A stretch of 64,000 bases of DNA from Panicum virgatum (taxonomy: Eukaryota > Streptophyta > Magnoliopsida > Poales > Poaceae). How positions within the stretch are numbered: position 1 is the stretch's first letter; every line of letters starts with the position of its first letter. Location: contig NC_053137.1 in assembly GCF_016808335.1 (NCBI RefSeq), positions 6,027,904 to 6,091,903 of the forward strand, given 5' to 3'. The position numbers were made by a program, and so were the translations under genes. Below, in pieces: positions 1 to 9,636 of this stretch. Below the pieces are notes generated by a model. That model did no database searches. It saw only the letters and a list, made by a program, of their open reading frames with translations, and was not told the DNA's origin.

Positions 1-320
1 GCAGCTGAGGCCAAGAAAGAAGAGAAGGTCGAGGAGAAGGAAGAGAGTGATGATGTAAGATTACTGACCTTGCCTCTGATTCCCATTTGTCATTTTCTAT
101 TCCCTATTGCGATGAAGACCTCATGCTACTAGATTTTTTTATTATTCGTGATTATCGATATACCACTTAAAGTGCTCTTATGCCACCTCACTTGAATGTC
201 ATATGGCCATGCCAGTTCTTTTCTATCATTTTTATTCCTTCATTGATGTTGAACTAAGTCAAGAAAATAACTATTTTGAGTGTCTATTTGCAGGACATGG
301 GCTTCAGCCTCTTCGACTAA
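1..320 (+). CDS. RPP2: 60S acidic ribosomal protein P2, copy 1 (3' end only)
   Basis: Two exons of the 3' end are visible: 1-54 and 294-320, joined by an intron with GT at 55 and AG at 292-293. The first exon encodes the Ala/Lys/Glu-rich acidic hinge ending in ESDD. The second encodes DMGFSLFD and a TAA stop, the C-terminal signature of eukaryotic P1/P2 stalk proteins. P1/P2 dimers bind P0 on the large ribosomal subunit and recruit translation GTPases. The start and N-terminal exons lie left of the window. The exon, the intron position and about 200 bp of 3' flank match the complete copy at 3526-4371, so the two are tandem paralogs. The split before the DMGFSLFD exon is shared. Confidence 0.93.
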
Positions 321-1139
321 GCTGTGTGGTCATCAGAGTTGTCTTTTTGGCAGGAAAACCAGAGTCGCCATGTTTTGACTTTTACTTTGTTTTATGTTGC
401 GAAGCACCTGAAAAGATTGCTACTGCCTTGATATGTAGTATTTCAGCCGTAGGTTGCTAGGCTGGTTGGTGTTTACTGGTGAACCAGAGTTTATGCATCA
501 TATATTGAGAATCGGTTACCCAATTCATTGCTGTTCTCTACTGTGTTGCTCTACGGCGAATCCGCCTCGCATTGATTCTTAATCTGCTTAATGTCCGAAT
601 AGCAGTAGCCTCTTTCATTGCAGATCATAATCGGAATTGTGATAGTCGTCAGCCATAGTGTGTATTCATCACTGTGACCACTCGGATACAGACTGGACCG
701 AGCATCCTGCCCTTGCCACGTAAATGGATGCTTGATTCATCGTATGCCCCTGGATGCTGTGCCTAAGCCTCACCAAGCGTTTTGCTCGGCAAATGCTCCT
801 TGCACAGGAGAGAGATCATCTGCAGAAACTCGATTTAGGCGATACTGCATTTTGGTGACTGAAAACTGTGAAGAAGATTATTTTAGAAGATCAATCTTTT
901 GGGGGAAAATGTTATGAAAGTGGATTCATAGAAGATAAAAATAGCTCCAAGCTAGGCACCAGAATATAAAAGCATGATTTCTAGAAAAAGAAAAGATATG
1001 AAATTAGTTTCATGCATTCCGGAGCTAAACAAATTTCTATGAATTTTCTAAGATTAACCAGATTTTTTCTAATGTGTAACTTTTTCTAAGAAAAAATAAA
1101 AATATTTAGATAGCTTCTTTTCCATGCAGTCCATTTGAT
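321..1139. other. 3' flank of P2 copy 1 and intergenic DNA
   Basis: The first 200 bases resemble the 3'UTR of P2 copy 2, with a shared block around 450-490 and 4508-4550. The remainder is AT-rich with short runs of A. The small reading frames here show no splice signals or recognisable domain. No gene is supported. Confidence 0.5.
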
Positions 1140-1345
1140 CCCTACAGTTCACCCATTGGCCCAACTTCATTCAATGTGGCCCACATAAGAAACACGTCTG
1201 GGAGCTTTCTGCATCATCCAGGGCCCATATCAAATCTTGCAGTGGGCCGCCCACAAGCTACCCTAGGGGAGAAAACTGCGCCTTCCGATGTCAAATGGAC
1301 GGTGCAGATCGCAGCTCGTGTCCCGGGCACGTGCTATATAAAACC
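1140..1345 (+). promoter_or_regulatory. Housekeeping-type promoter with GGCCCA motifs, G-box and TATA
   Basis: Several GGCCCA/TGGGCC motifs (site II type, common in promoters of plant ribosomal-protein genes) lie between 1155 and 1250. A CACGTG G-box sits at 1328-1333 and a TATATAAA box at 1335-1342. A C-rich leader follows from about 1365. The most economical reading is that this was the promoter of P2 copy 2, later separated from its coding exon by inserted DNA. It could also drive an unrelated non-coding transcript. The motifs are read directly; the assignment is inference. Confidence 0.5.
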
Positions 1346-2191
1346 AGCCCAGCCGTTCCCCCGCCGCCGCCTCGCCAACCAAGAGACGGCTCGACGACTC
1401 CCGCAGCCGCTCATCTCCTCCTCGGGCTCCCTCGGGCGAAGCCCAATAGTGGCCCGTGGGTGCCCAGCCACCCCAAAATTCTTGAAATCCTTTATAGTAT
1501 GTAGATCTCGGCCCTATTGACACCCCCTTCGGCCCAACACGAGGCACCCCCACGCCCTCCATCCTCAGGCCCAGAAAGTCAAAGGCCCACTGCCAGCCCA
1601 CGCTACGACAGCACGTTAGCTTTCGACGGAAGACTCACACCGCCGCCCTCACGCCCGCGACTCTATGCCTCCCCGTCGCCCGCCCTTTTGTTGTCGCTAG
1701 TCGAAACGATCGATCCTACCATGGCCTCGCCTGCCAGACGCCATCGCCCATCGCCCAAACGCCTGCGATTCCACGACTCGAGCGACCACGCGCCCACGCC
1801 GCCACCGGCCGCCCCTGTCCCTGTCTCCCGGCGTCTGCGGCCCGCCTCGAACTCTCGATCTCGTCGTCTGCTCTCTGTTTAACTGACGGCGTCTGGCGTC
1901 TCCAGTGACCATCTCTCTGGATTGTGAAAGGCAACGTCAGTTAAGCACCTCTTCCGACGTCAGTTAAGCAGAGATCATCAGAGGCACCTCAAGAACCGTC
2001 GTCGCTGCTCTCTGTTTGCTGACTGCTGCCCGTGTCTTTCTCCAGACTCTAGGTGCGTAGCGTAGCAGCATATGTATTTTGTATTAACTATTTTGTTTAT
2101 TGTTTAGGTAATTAGGTATCCATTTTATCATTTTTTATCTGTATCATGTGAATCCATTTTGGTTATGCAAATGAATATATTATAGGTTATT
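1346..2191. other. GC-rich leader-like DNA followed by AT-rich DNA, no gene
   Basis: 1365-1440 looks like a C-rich 5' leader. 1500-1900 is Pro/Arg-biased in all frames on both strands, as expected for GC-rich non-coding DNA, and shows no conserved domain. A repeat of about 20 bases (acgtcagttaagca) occurs twice at 1930-1970. Overlapping open frames on both strands argue against a real protein. Confidence 0.4.
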
Positions 2192-2485
2192 ATGGAGAGA
2201 TATTTTAGACAGAAAGCTAGCTGTCCGGCTGAAGATGAAATCAATTGGGATGACCCCGGTTTTAAAGAAAGAAATTGATTCTAATCATCCTAACCTTAGA
2301 GAAAAGGTGAGGAAAAAAAATATTTGGAGAATGGACCTTGTCAACCTCGCACAATAGATTTCTCTTTGCAAAAGGTTGGAGACAAAGAGAAGCAAAGAAG
2401 ATTTATTGGAGAATGGTTTGATGAGTTTGGCCCTTGGTTTGAATATAGTGAGAAAAAGCATAAAGCATATTTGTTCGCTAAATAA
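2192..2485 (+). pseudogene. Relic of hAT-type (TTF/ZMYM1-like) transposase N-terminus
   Basis: From the ATG at 2192 the frame opens MERYFRQKA and continues into a WDDPGF-like motif. After a one-base shift near 2265 it becomes SNHPNLREK. After another shift near 2310 it becomes ENGPCQPRTIDFSLQK, then RRFIGEWFDEFGPWFEYSE and KHKAY, ending at a TAA around 2483. This series is characteristic of the TTF-type zinc-finger region at the start of ZMYM1-like hAT transposases in grasses. The zinc-binding part, the DUF4371 and the dimerisation regions are absent. At least two frameshifts make it non-functional. It lies between the promoter-like block at 1.2 kb and the P2 exon at 3.5 kb. Confidence 0.7.
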
Positions 2486-3525
2486 TTGACCTATTTGTTC
2501 TTTTTTTCTTTTAGGTTGGATCATATATTTTGCTATATGGAAATTCTTTTGTCAACGTTTCGGGCTTTTGGCTAAAGTGATCAATGTCGTGTTCCTTTAT
2601 TTACTTTGTTATACATGGCGACTGTTGGTAAGTGTTGTTGCCCTATCCTCTACCTATTTGTGTGTATATAATGTATTGACTAGTGACTAAAATTACATTG
2701 ACATTATTGAAGTTCAATTTTGATGTTAAAAATTGCGGATTAGTTATACTATGAGAGTATGAGTCACTATATCTTGATGAAGTTGTGTGCCCACGCCACA
2801 CGGCACCCCCCCACCCATTAGCTCTAACTCCGCCCCCTGCCCTCCCTCCCTCCCGGATCCAGGTAGTGCATCGCGAGCCAATTCTGTCTTGCTAGATCTC
2901 TTCCCGCCTCGTTCTCTTCTCGACGATGGATTGATGTCGCCGTTAGGCTTGAAGTTGCTGCTGCTGGGCCTGGCGCAAATTGCGTATTTTGTTGATGTCG
3001 CCACGTCGAGTGGATGTTGTTCTGCTGAAATGTACGAGTCACGCTAGGTTCTTACTGTGCCTGTTCGGAAGAGGGCCGATATCCTTGCGCTAGGTTCTGG
3101 TATTGTGCATTGGATGAATCGTTTGACCCATTTTTAACATGCATAGAGTTGATTATTGGCCTAGATCGGTCTTGACGAATGCTTGGTTAAGCTTGGCGTT
3201 GGCTCGTGTTCTGCAGTTGGCATTCACCAACAACTGGTTTGGTTGTTTGAATTGAGGTTCCAAGGACTGTCATATGTTCCTATATTCTGGTTACAACTTA
3301 CATTGTGACCTGCAGCTCGACACCTTCACTTCATGATTAGCATGTATTCAAGCTTGAATTTTTTATACAGATATATGATAGTTTCATGGTTCGGTGCTAA
3401 TTTAAGTTTTAGGATGATTTGATTTAAATATTTGATGTGGTTGTTTTATCGTGCCACTTCATGTAGTCAAATCATCTAACTAAAACTGGTACCTAACTGT
3501 CATGATTGTTCATGCTTTGAGCAGG
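2486..3525 (+). other. 5' leader exon and 5'UTR intron region of P2 copy 2
   Basis: A C-rich segment at about 2787-2862 ends in CCAG followed by GTAGTG, a plausible 5'UTR exon and donor. The acceptor AG at 3523-3524 lies one base before the P2 start codon, so the 5'UTR would carry an intron of about 660 bases. This intron is T-rich, as plant introns usually are. No protein-coding signal is seen between. Confidence 0.45.
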
Positions 3526-4371
3526 ATGAAGTTTGTTGCTACCTACGTTCTTGCTGTCCTTGCTGGCAACCCCAGCCCCTCTGCAGAGGACTTGTCGTCT
3601 ATTCTGGAATCAGGTAAGCTGAGACATCCAATGGATTTTTGAAGTATCAGTATGCTTGCTTTTATGATAAAAACATGCCTGCTTCTACTTCTGGAATATA
3701 GGATCCCCCCCCCTCCTAATGTGTTGTTTATGATTATGTGAAAATTTAACCAGTGTCTCCATAAATTGCATTGGTGGTTTATTTCATCATAATGATGATC
3801 CAGTATTGCATACGCATGTATTTGTTGCACGCAAATCATGTGCTGCAGTAGCATCTAATCCTATAATTACTATCCTTACGTATGTCGCAGTTGGCTGTGA
3901 AATTGATAATGAAAAGATGGAGCTCCTGCTGTCCCAGCTGAGTGGCAAGGACATTACGGAGCTCATTGCTGCGGGTAGGGAGAAGTTTGCTTCCGTCCCA
4001 TGCGGCGGCGGCGGTGTGGCTGTTGCGGCAGCTGCCCCAGCTGCTGGTGGTGCTGCTCCTGCAGCTGAGGCGAAGAAGGAAGAGAAGGTGGAGGAGAAGG
4101 AAGAAAGTGATGATGTAAGATCACTGCCCTTGCCCTTGATTCTCAGTTGTTTTGTGCATTTTTTACAAAGATCCTGTGGTCCTTAGTTTTTTTTAATTAT
4201 ACTAACAGGCTAGATACCACTTTCGGTGATCCTATGCCATGTCACTTGAATTTCATGTTGCTATGCCGTTCATTTTTGTCCTTTCATTTTTTTAATATAA
4301 ATCCAAAATAAAAAAGCTTAACTGTTTTGAATGTGTATTTGCAGGACATGGGCTTCAGCCTCTTCGACTAG
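3526..4371 (+). CDS. RPP2: 60S acidic ribosomal protein P2, copy 2 (complete)
   Basis: Three coding exons, 3526-3613, 3891-4114 and 4345-4371, give 112 residues, the usual P2 length. The protein starts [20 protein letters not shown] and continues through the helical dimerisation domain ([10 protein letters not shown], then [12 protein letters not shown], residues about 24-63). A Gly/Ala-rich hinge, a Lys/Glu-rich acidic run and the DMGFSLFD tail follow. The tail contacts elongation factors and is the site used by ribosome-inactivating proteins. All introns have GT-AG borders and phases agree (one base into codon 30; after codon 104). Copy 2 shares its last two exon structures and 3' flank with copy 1, about 4 kb upstream in the same orientation. 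It is expected to be constitutively expressed. Confidence 0.96.
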
Positions 4372-6775
4372 GCTTTTGCAGTCATCAGAGCTGTCATTTT
4401 TTGTTAGGAAAACCCAGAGTCGTGCTGTTTGGATTTGAACCTTGCTTTATTTTGCAAATCACTGGAGAGGCTGCTGCTGTCTTGCAATATATGAAGTAAT
4501 TCAGCTGTAGGTTGCTATGCTGGTTGGGGTTTACTGGTGAACCAGAGTTTTCCCTATCGCATGTATCTGATGAATTGGTTGCCCCCCAAAAAAAAAATTC
4601 TTTGTTCTCTATTTTTGGTCCAATATCTGTTACAATGAATGATCCTTACGACTGGTAGCCTTAGTACTTGTGATGAGTAATTATAGCCTGTCTGGGCCTG
4701 TCTGAGCCTGTCTTGGGCAGCAACGTGTTCTCTTGTTATGATGATGTGCTTTACCTATGCTTGTGGAAGGTTGCATTTCTCTTGTATTTCTCGTCAGTTG
4801 TACTATCAGATTATCTTGTATTGCATCGGATGCTGGTTATGGATGGTTATTGGGCTGGCACTGGACGGTGGTAAAGAACTCTATAGTTTATCCTTAACCT
4901 GAACTGCCCAGACGCAAATCCATCTTGAGTCATGGCTGGCTTGGAGTCGCCATTCGCTGTGGGCCCAGCACGTTGATTGGGGGCCGTACGCGTCTGGGCT
5001 CGAAGGCCCAACAGCCGTGCATTGACCGTCCTTAGCTGGGCTGAAGAGGTGGAGGAGTTGTGTTTGGGCAGCCCATGCCGGCACACGGCCGCAAATATTA
5101 AGAGTCATGTGTGACTGACGATTAAATTATCACACATGGTGCAATAACTATACTTTTGTTATTGCTAGAATAATTAGAAAGTTATTTCGGAATAAATTTT
5201 TTTGTTCTGAAATAAATTAAAACATAGATCAATTTGTTGTACCAGTTTAGATAAAAATAAAATATGAAGTGAGAGAAATTTGCAATACCACTTTCGGATT
5301 GTTTTTTTTGTTGGGCTATGCCAGGAGGAGACGGCTTTGTTGGGTGGTGGCTCGGCGGCACGCGGCCGGCAATCGTTCACTGGCAGCGGGGGCAGGCAGA
5401 GCAGGTGCCGCGGCGCATGGAAGTGCGCGCTGAGGCTGGCGACTGGCAGGCTGCAGTGGAGAGGGGGACAAAAGCCACTTTGGCTTTGGTCAGAGAAAAC
5501 AATCCGCGTTTCGGTTTCGGCGGCGAATGCACGATGCCCTCTCTCTTCTCTCTCTCCCTGGGATTCCTTTCTCTTTTCTGCTTGTTTCTCTTCCGTCTTC
5601 TTCCAAACGTTCCTTCCTTGCCTCGTCTCGTGCTCTGCTGACGCTCTCTCCCTCCCTTCACTTTGGCAGTTTTGGCGCCACTGGTCGTTCGCTCGCTCGT
5701 TGTCCAAAGTCAAATGATCCGCCGTCCGCGCCACGCAAGCTCGCGACTCCGGCCACATGCATCCGGATCCAAAATCCAACGACAGTAATACGGTCGAGGG
5801 GGATCCGATAATCCAAGATGGCTGTGCGGATGCGTGTCAGAAGAAGCGAGCAGCGCAGCGATACTATTTGCCCCCACCTGCAATGGCAATTGAAGGATCA
5901 CGTGATGTACGCACGCGCCCAGCCCTTGCTGAAGCTGCGCGGATAATGAATGGTGGCCTGGTACGGTGGACGGAGGAGGGAGTACACCGGCGGCGCCGTC
6001 CCCTCGCCCGCGGCTCCGGGCTCCGATTTGGTTGGGGGCCGGGCGCAGCATCAGGTCGCTAGGGACTCCACTCCACCACGGTGCAGGTAGTGGTACTAGC
6101 AGCTGGCAGCGCGGCGAGGCAAGACAGCGCACGGTGCCGCCGTGATTGCGTTCCGCTAGTACTCCGTCCGATCCACCACCAGCAGCAGCTCTGAACCGAT
6201 CGACCCACGGCATGCAGGCAGGAGAGTAAACTACGGTCGTCTAGAACCGACCGGCAAGTAACTCCACTCCTAGTACAACAAGGGTGTAGTGTTGGTGGTA
6301 GCTGTACTAGACTACCTGTACCGCACTGTCAGCCGCGCAACGATCACTGCCTCACTGGTCACTCCGTGGATCGCCGTCCGTCACGGGATGTACGCCCCCG
6401 CTCGACTGCGCAGGTGGCACCACAGGGCCCTGACAACAAAGCGCAGCAGCTATCCGGGTCGGGCCTTGTGCCGGCTGCCGCTGCAGAGCATCGATGGTTC
6501 CTGGCGGCGCGGGAGAGCCAGAAAAATTAAAATTGGCGGGCGGCCGGCCGGGGGAAAAGACATGGAGTATCAGCGGGGAGCCACGTCCGGGTGCGGCGAC
6601 GACGGGGTCACTTTCACCTCGCGCGCGGCGCGCCTCCGCTGTGCTGCGCCTGTGCGGTAGTAGAGCGCTAGCCGCTAGTACTCGTACCCGTCGGCAGGCA
6701 GCCCTGCCCGCTGCCTGGCTACCGTCCGTAGCTCTCAACCGCATGGAGCGTCGTCCTCTGTCGCCGCTGCCGTCA
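4372..6775. other. Intergenic DNA downstream of P2, no gene recognised
   Basis: 4372-4620 is the P2 3'UTR and flank, similar to copy 1. 5280-6770 is GC-rich with overlapping open frames on both strands rich in Arg, Pro and Ser but without conserved motifs, initiation context or splice logic. CT-rich runs occur at 5530-5680. No supported gene or RNA. Confidence 0.4.
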
Positions 6776-7072
6776 TGTCAGCCCGCCGCCGTGCCAGCGT
6801 CCTTCATCGCGGATCACGAGGCGGATCGCGCGCCGAGGGCCGGCGGCTGGCGATGGCCACACGCGCCGCGGGCACTGGAGATCCACCCCCCCGCGCACCG
6901 TGCCCAGGACGCCGCGGGGCAGGTACTGCGCCCCGGGGCCCACGAGCCAGCGGGATAAGGGTACCTGTCGACGGGGGTTGTTGGGACGGACGGTTTGAAC
7001 GTGGTTAGCGCCGGATTGGAAAGGAATTACCGCGGCCGACCCAGAATTAACCGCGCCAGCGCGGGAGCGTTT
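6776..7072. repeat. Duplicated GC-rich block, copy 1
   Basis: The block starts in a CCTTCATCGCGGATCACG motif (about 6801) and ends in a GTTTGAACGTGGTTAGCGCC motif plus an ...AACCGCGCC... segment (about 6991-7065). It recurs in the same order and orientation at about 8880-9155. The sequence between the motifs has diverged. A second shared patch (GTCTCCGTG..CCACGCAGGGC..) follows each copy, at about 7344 and 9212. This looks like a direct duplication about 2.1 kb apart, upstream of the TCX gene. Confidence 0.7.
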
Positions 7073-7414
7073 CATAGGCTAATCAATCATAGCCTGCTTT
7101 CCGATAAGTTGTACTAGATCTTAGCTTATTTATAGAAATATTGTGTGAAGTGTAATTGGGTGCGTGTAGTGTGCGTCTAAATATGAGTTCAGCTACAACA
7201 ACTTATACTCGTATAGGCCCTCTAAAAAATAATCATAGTATGCTTTCCTCACCGCGGGGTCGTTATTATCGAGGGCATAATGGGGTAACAGTAATTACTC
7301 CACTCAAACACTCCAGATAAGTAGTCAGCAACCGCTCTACTGGTCTCCGTGAGCCACGCAGGGCAAAGGGTGGGCCCGCTGTCAGGACCGGAGCACCAAG
7401 GAAAAAAAAGGGTC

Positions 7415-7665
7415 TGTTTGGTTTCTCCAGCACGAATTTTTTTACATGCATAGAGTACTAAATGAAGTCTATTTGCAAAATCTTTTCAGCGACGGGTGCA
7501 TTTTTTCGCGACGAATCTAATGACGTTAATTAATCGATGATTGGCTACAGTGATGTTATAGTAACCATCCTCAAATCACGTGGTCAAAAGTCTCATTGGA
7601 TTCTTCAGGGTTCCTAGCGCAGAGGTTTTGGAGTTAGTTTTATAAACTGTCATTATTTAGTACCC
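7415..7665. mobile_element. Tourist-like MITE fragment
   Basis: The segment begins GGTCTGTTTGGTTTCTCC. It contains the internal words shared by the other Tourist-type MITEs here (CGCGACGAATCTAATGA, GATGATTGGCTACAGTGATG). The right terminal inverted repeat is not clear, so the element is probably truncated or rearranged. Confidence 0.5.
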
Positions 7666-7884
7666 TAATTATTGGTTAAAGTTGCTACACCTAGCGTACA
7701 GGGCGAAAGACGGGGAATATATCAAGAGTTGAATATACACGTGCAATAAGAGCGGCAATCAGTAAATTGCATTGGGTGAATAGCTTGGGTAATTAGTTAG
7801 CACCAAAGGCAGTATGCTCCTCGATAGCGAGGAGTTTGACGATGACATCGTGAATCTTAAATCTATCGACCCCAACTATAACCT

Positions 7885-8398
7885 GGTTCGGAATAACGGC
7901 TAAGATCTACTCTACATTTTGAGTAAATCATACATGCTAAATAATTCTCTTACGCTTTCGTCCTCGCTTCGCGCAAAAGGTTCGAACCGGAGTTATTAAC
8001 TTCCCAGGGACCGGCTATTTAAACTGGTTCGGCTCCCTTCCCGTTTCCAGTATGGACTAAAGCGCCACTGCGGCGCGGCGCTACAGTAGCGACATGCTAC
8101 AGTACCCCCGCGGCCCACTTTCCCATGGGCTGTGACAATCGGTCCGGGATAACGGCTAAGATCTAACCTACACTTTGAGTAAACCACACCTGTGAAATAA
8201 CTCTCTCGCACTTTCGTCCTCGCTTCGCGCAAAAGGTTCGAACCGGAGTTATTAGCTTCCCAGGGACCAGCTACTTAAACTGGTTCGGCTCCCTTCCCGT
8301 TTCCAGTATGGGACTAAAGCACCACTGTGCCGCGATGCTACAGTAGCGACATGCTACAGTAATCCGCGCGGCCCACTGGCTCATGGCTGTGACAAATC
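7885..8398. repeat. Tandem duplication of a 256-bp unit
   Basis: Unit 1 spans 7885-8140 and unit 2 spans 8141-8398. Both run from GGTTCGG/GGTCCGG and AACGGCTAAGATCTA through CGTCCTCGCTTCGCGCAAAA, GGTTCGAACCGGAGTTATTA and ACTGGTTCGGCTCCCTTCCC to a GCTACAGTAGCGACATGCTA block. Each unit carries GGTTCGAACC, which matches a Pol III B-box core, but no paired A-box or tRNA fold is apparent. The origin is unknown; it could be CACTA-type subterminal sequence. Confidence 0.75.
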
Positions 8399-8879
8399 AC
8401 CCCGTTAGTATTCGACGTCCTCGTCGAACCAGTTTACTCATATGGGACAAAAGGAGCAGGATCTCCTCTCTTGGGCCACGTTCCATACGTCTAGTGCTAA
8501 CGATCCCATGTGACACGTCCGTGAGTTCACTGTCAGCAGGCCATGTGTGTCTGTCCACATGCTGTTGGCATCTATGTTTCCATGTGCCGACGTGCTCATG
8601 TACGCACACTTCTGCCCGTACGTTACGTGAAACCAGAATATGACTCTCGTACCCTGTACCAACTCCGAAATCTTCCGGCTGCCCCCGTACGTACGAAGCT
8701 CGCCAAGGTCAGTGCTCATGCCGATGCTGTGTACGCATTCGCTGCGAGAGGAACACGAGACCCATGCGTGCATGCAGATGCTGTCCCCCCCCCACCCCCA
8801 CATGTCAGATCAACCTCGCTCGGCCGCGCACGCATCCGGCATCCATCCATTTCCGGGGGCCGCTGTCGACCTGCCGTCG

Positions 8880-9155
8880 TGCCATCAGCCCGCGTCCTTC
8901 ATCGCGGATCACGGGGCGGATTGCGCGCTGGGTAAATGCGCGCGCGCCCCGCGGGCGGGGCCACACCACGCGGCGGGCACAGGAGATCCCCCCAGGACGC
9001 CGGGGCCGTTACCTACTCCTACGGGGTGCAGGCGGCAGGTGAGGAAGAGGTCGCGGGGCCCAGGAGCCAGCGGTTTGAACGTGGTTAGCGCCGGATTGCA
9101 AAGGAATTATCGGGGCCGACACGGGATTGATTAACCGCGCCCGCGCGGGAGCGGT
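8880..9155. repeat. Duplicated GC-rich block, copy 2
   Basis: Second copy of the block at 6776-7072, in direct orientation. It is followed at about 9212 by the same GTCTCCGTG...CCACGCAGGGC patch. Its end lies about 480 bases upstream of the TCX start codon, so it is in the proximal promoter region. A (TAAA)n run follows at about 9380-9397. Confidence 0.7.
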
Positions 9156-9636
9156 TAGGCTATCACGACTCACGAGGGCATCATTACATCAATGAGGGTA
9201 ACATTAACTCCACAGGTCTCCGTGGGCCACGCAGGGCTAGGACGGGCCCGCCGTCAGGAGGAGAGTGGACGAGCTGAGGGCCCACTGTCAGGACCGGAGC
9301 GCCGAGCGCCACCCGGAGGCCCGGCACCCGAGACAAGACAAGCAAAGGCTACAGCCACGAGAGAAAATAAATACCCCTATAAATAAATAAATAAATAAGT
9401 CAATAAAGGCCGGAGGGCGAAAAGGGAGCCGAGGAGGCGCTCCCCAACCGGTTTCCCGCCCTCGCGCTGCTTGAAAAAATTGCCCCCCGGGCCCACACCC
9501 GTCGTCTCCGGCTCCGCGCCTGTCTGTGCTATAGAATAATAGAAACGGACGCCGCGACAAGGCCCCCCGTCCCCGCGCCCTCCCCTGCCTCTCCGCTCCC
9601 GCTCGGGCACATCGCGCCACCGCAGCGGCGCCGGAG

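Noticed and set aside
1263..1934. Several overlapping frames on both strands
   Set aside because: All frames are open because of GC bias. None has a conserved motif, and the region reads better as promoter and leader DNA.
8060..8260. tRNA-like gene suggested by GGTTCGAACC
   Set aside because: No acceptor stem, A-box or anticodon arm could be built around the B-box-like core.
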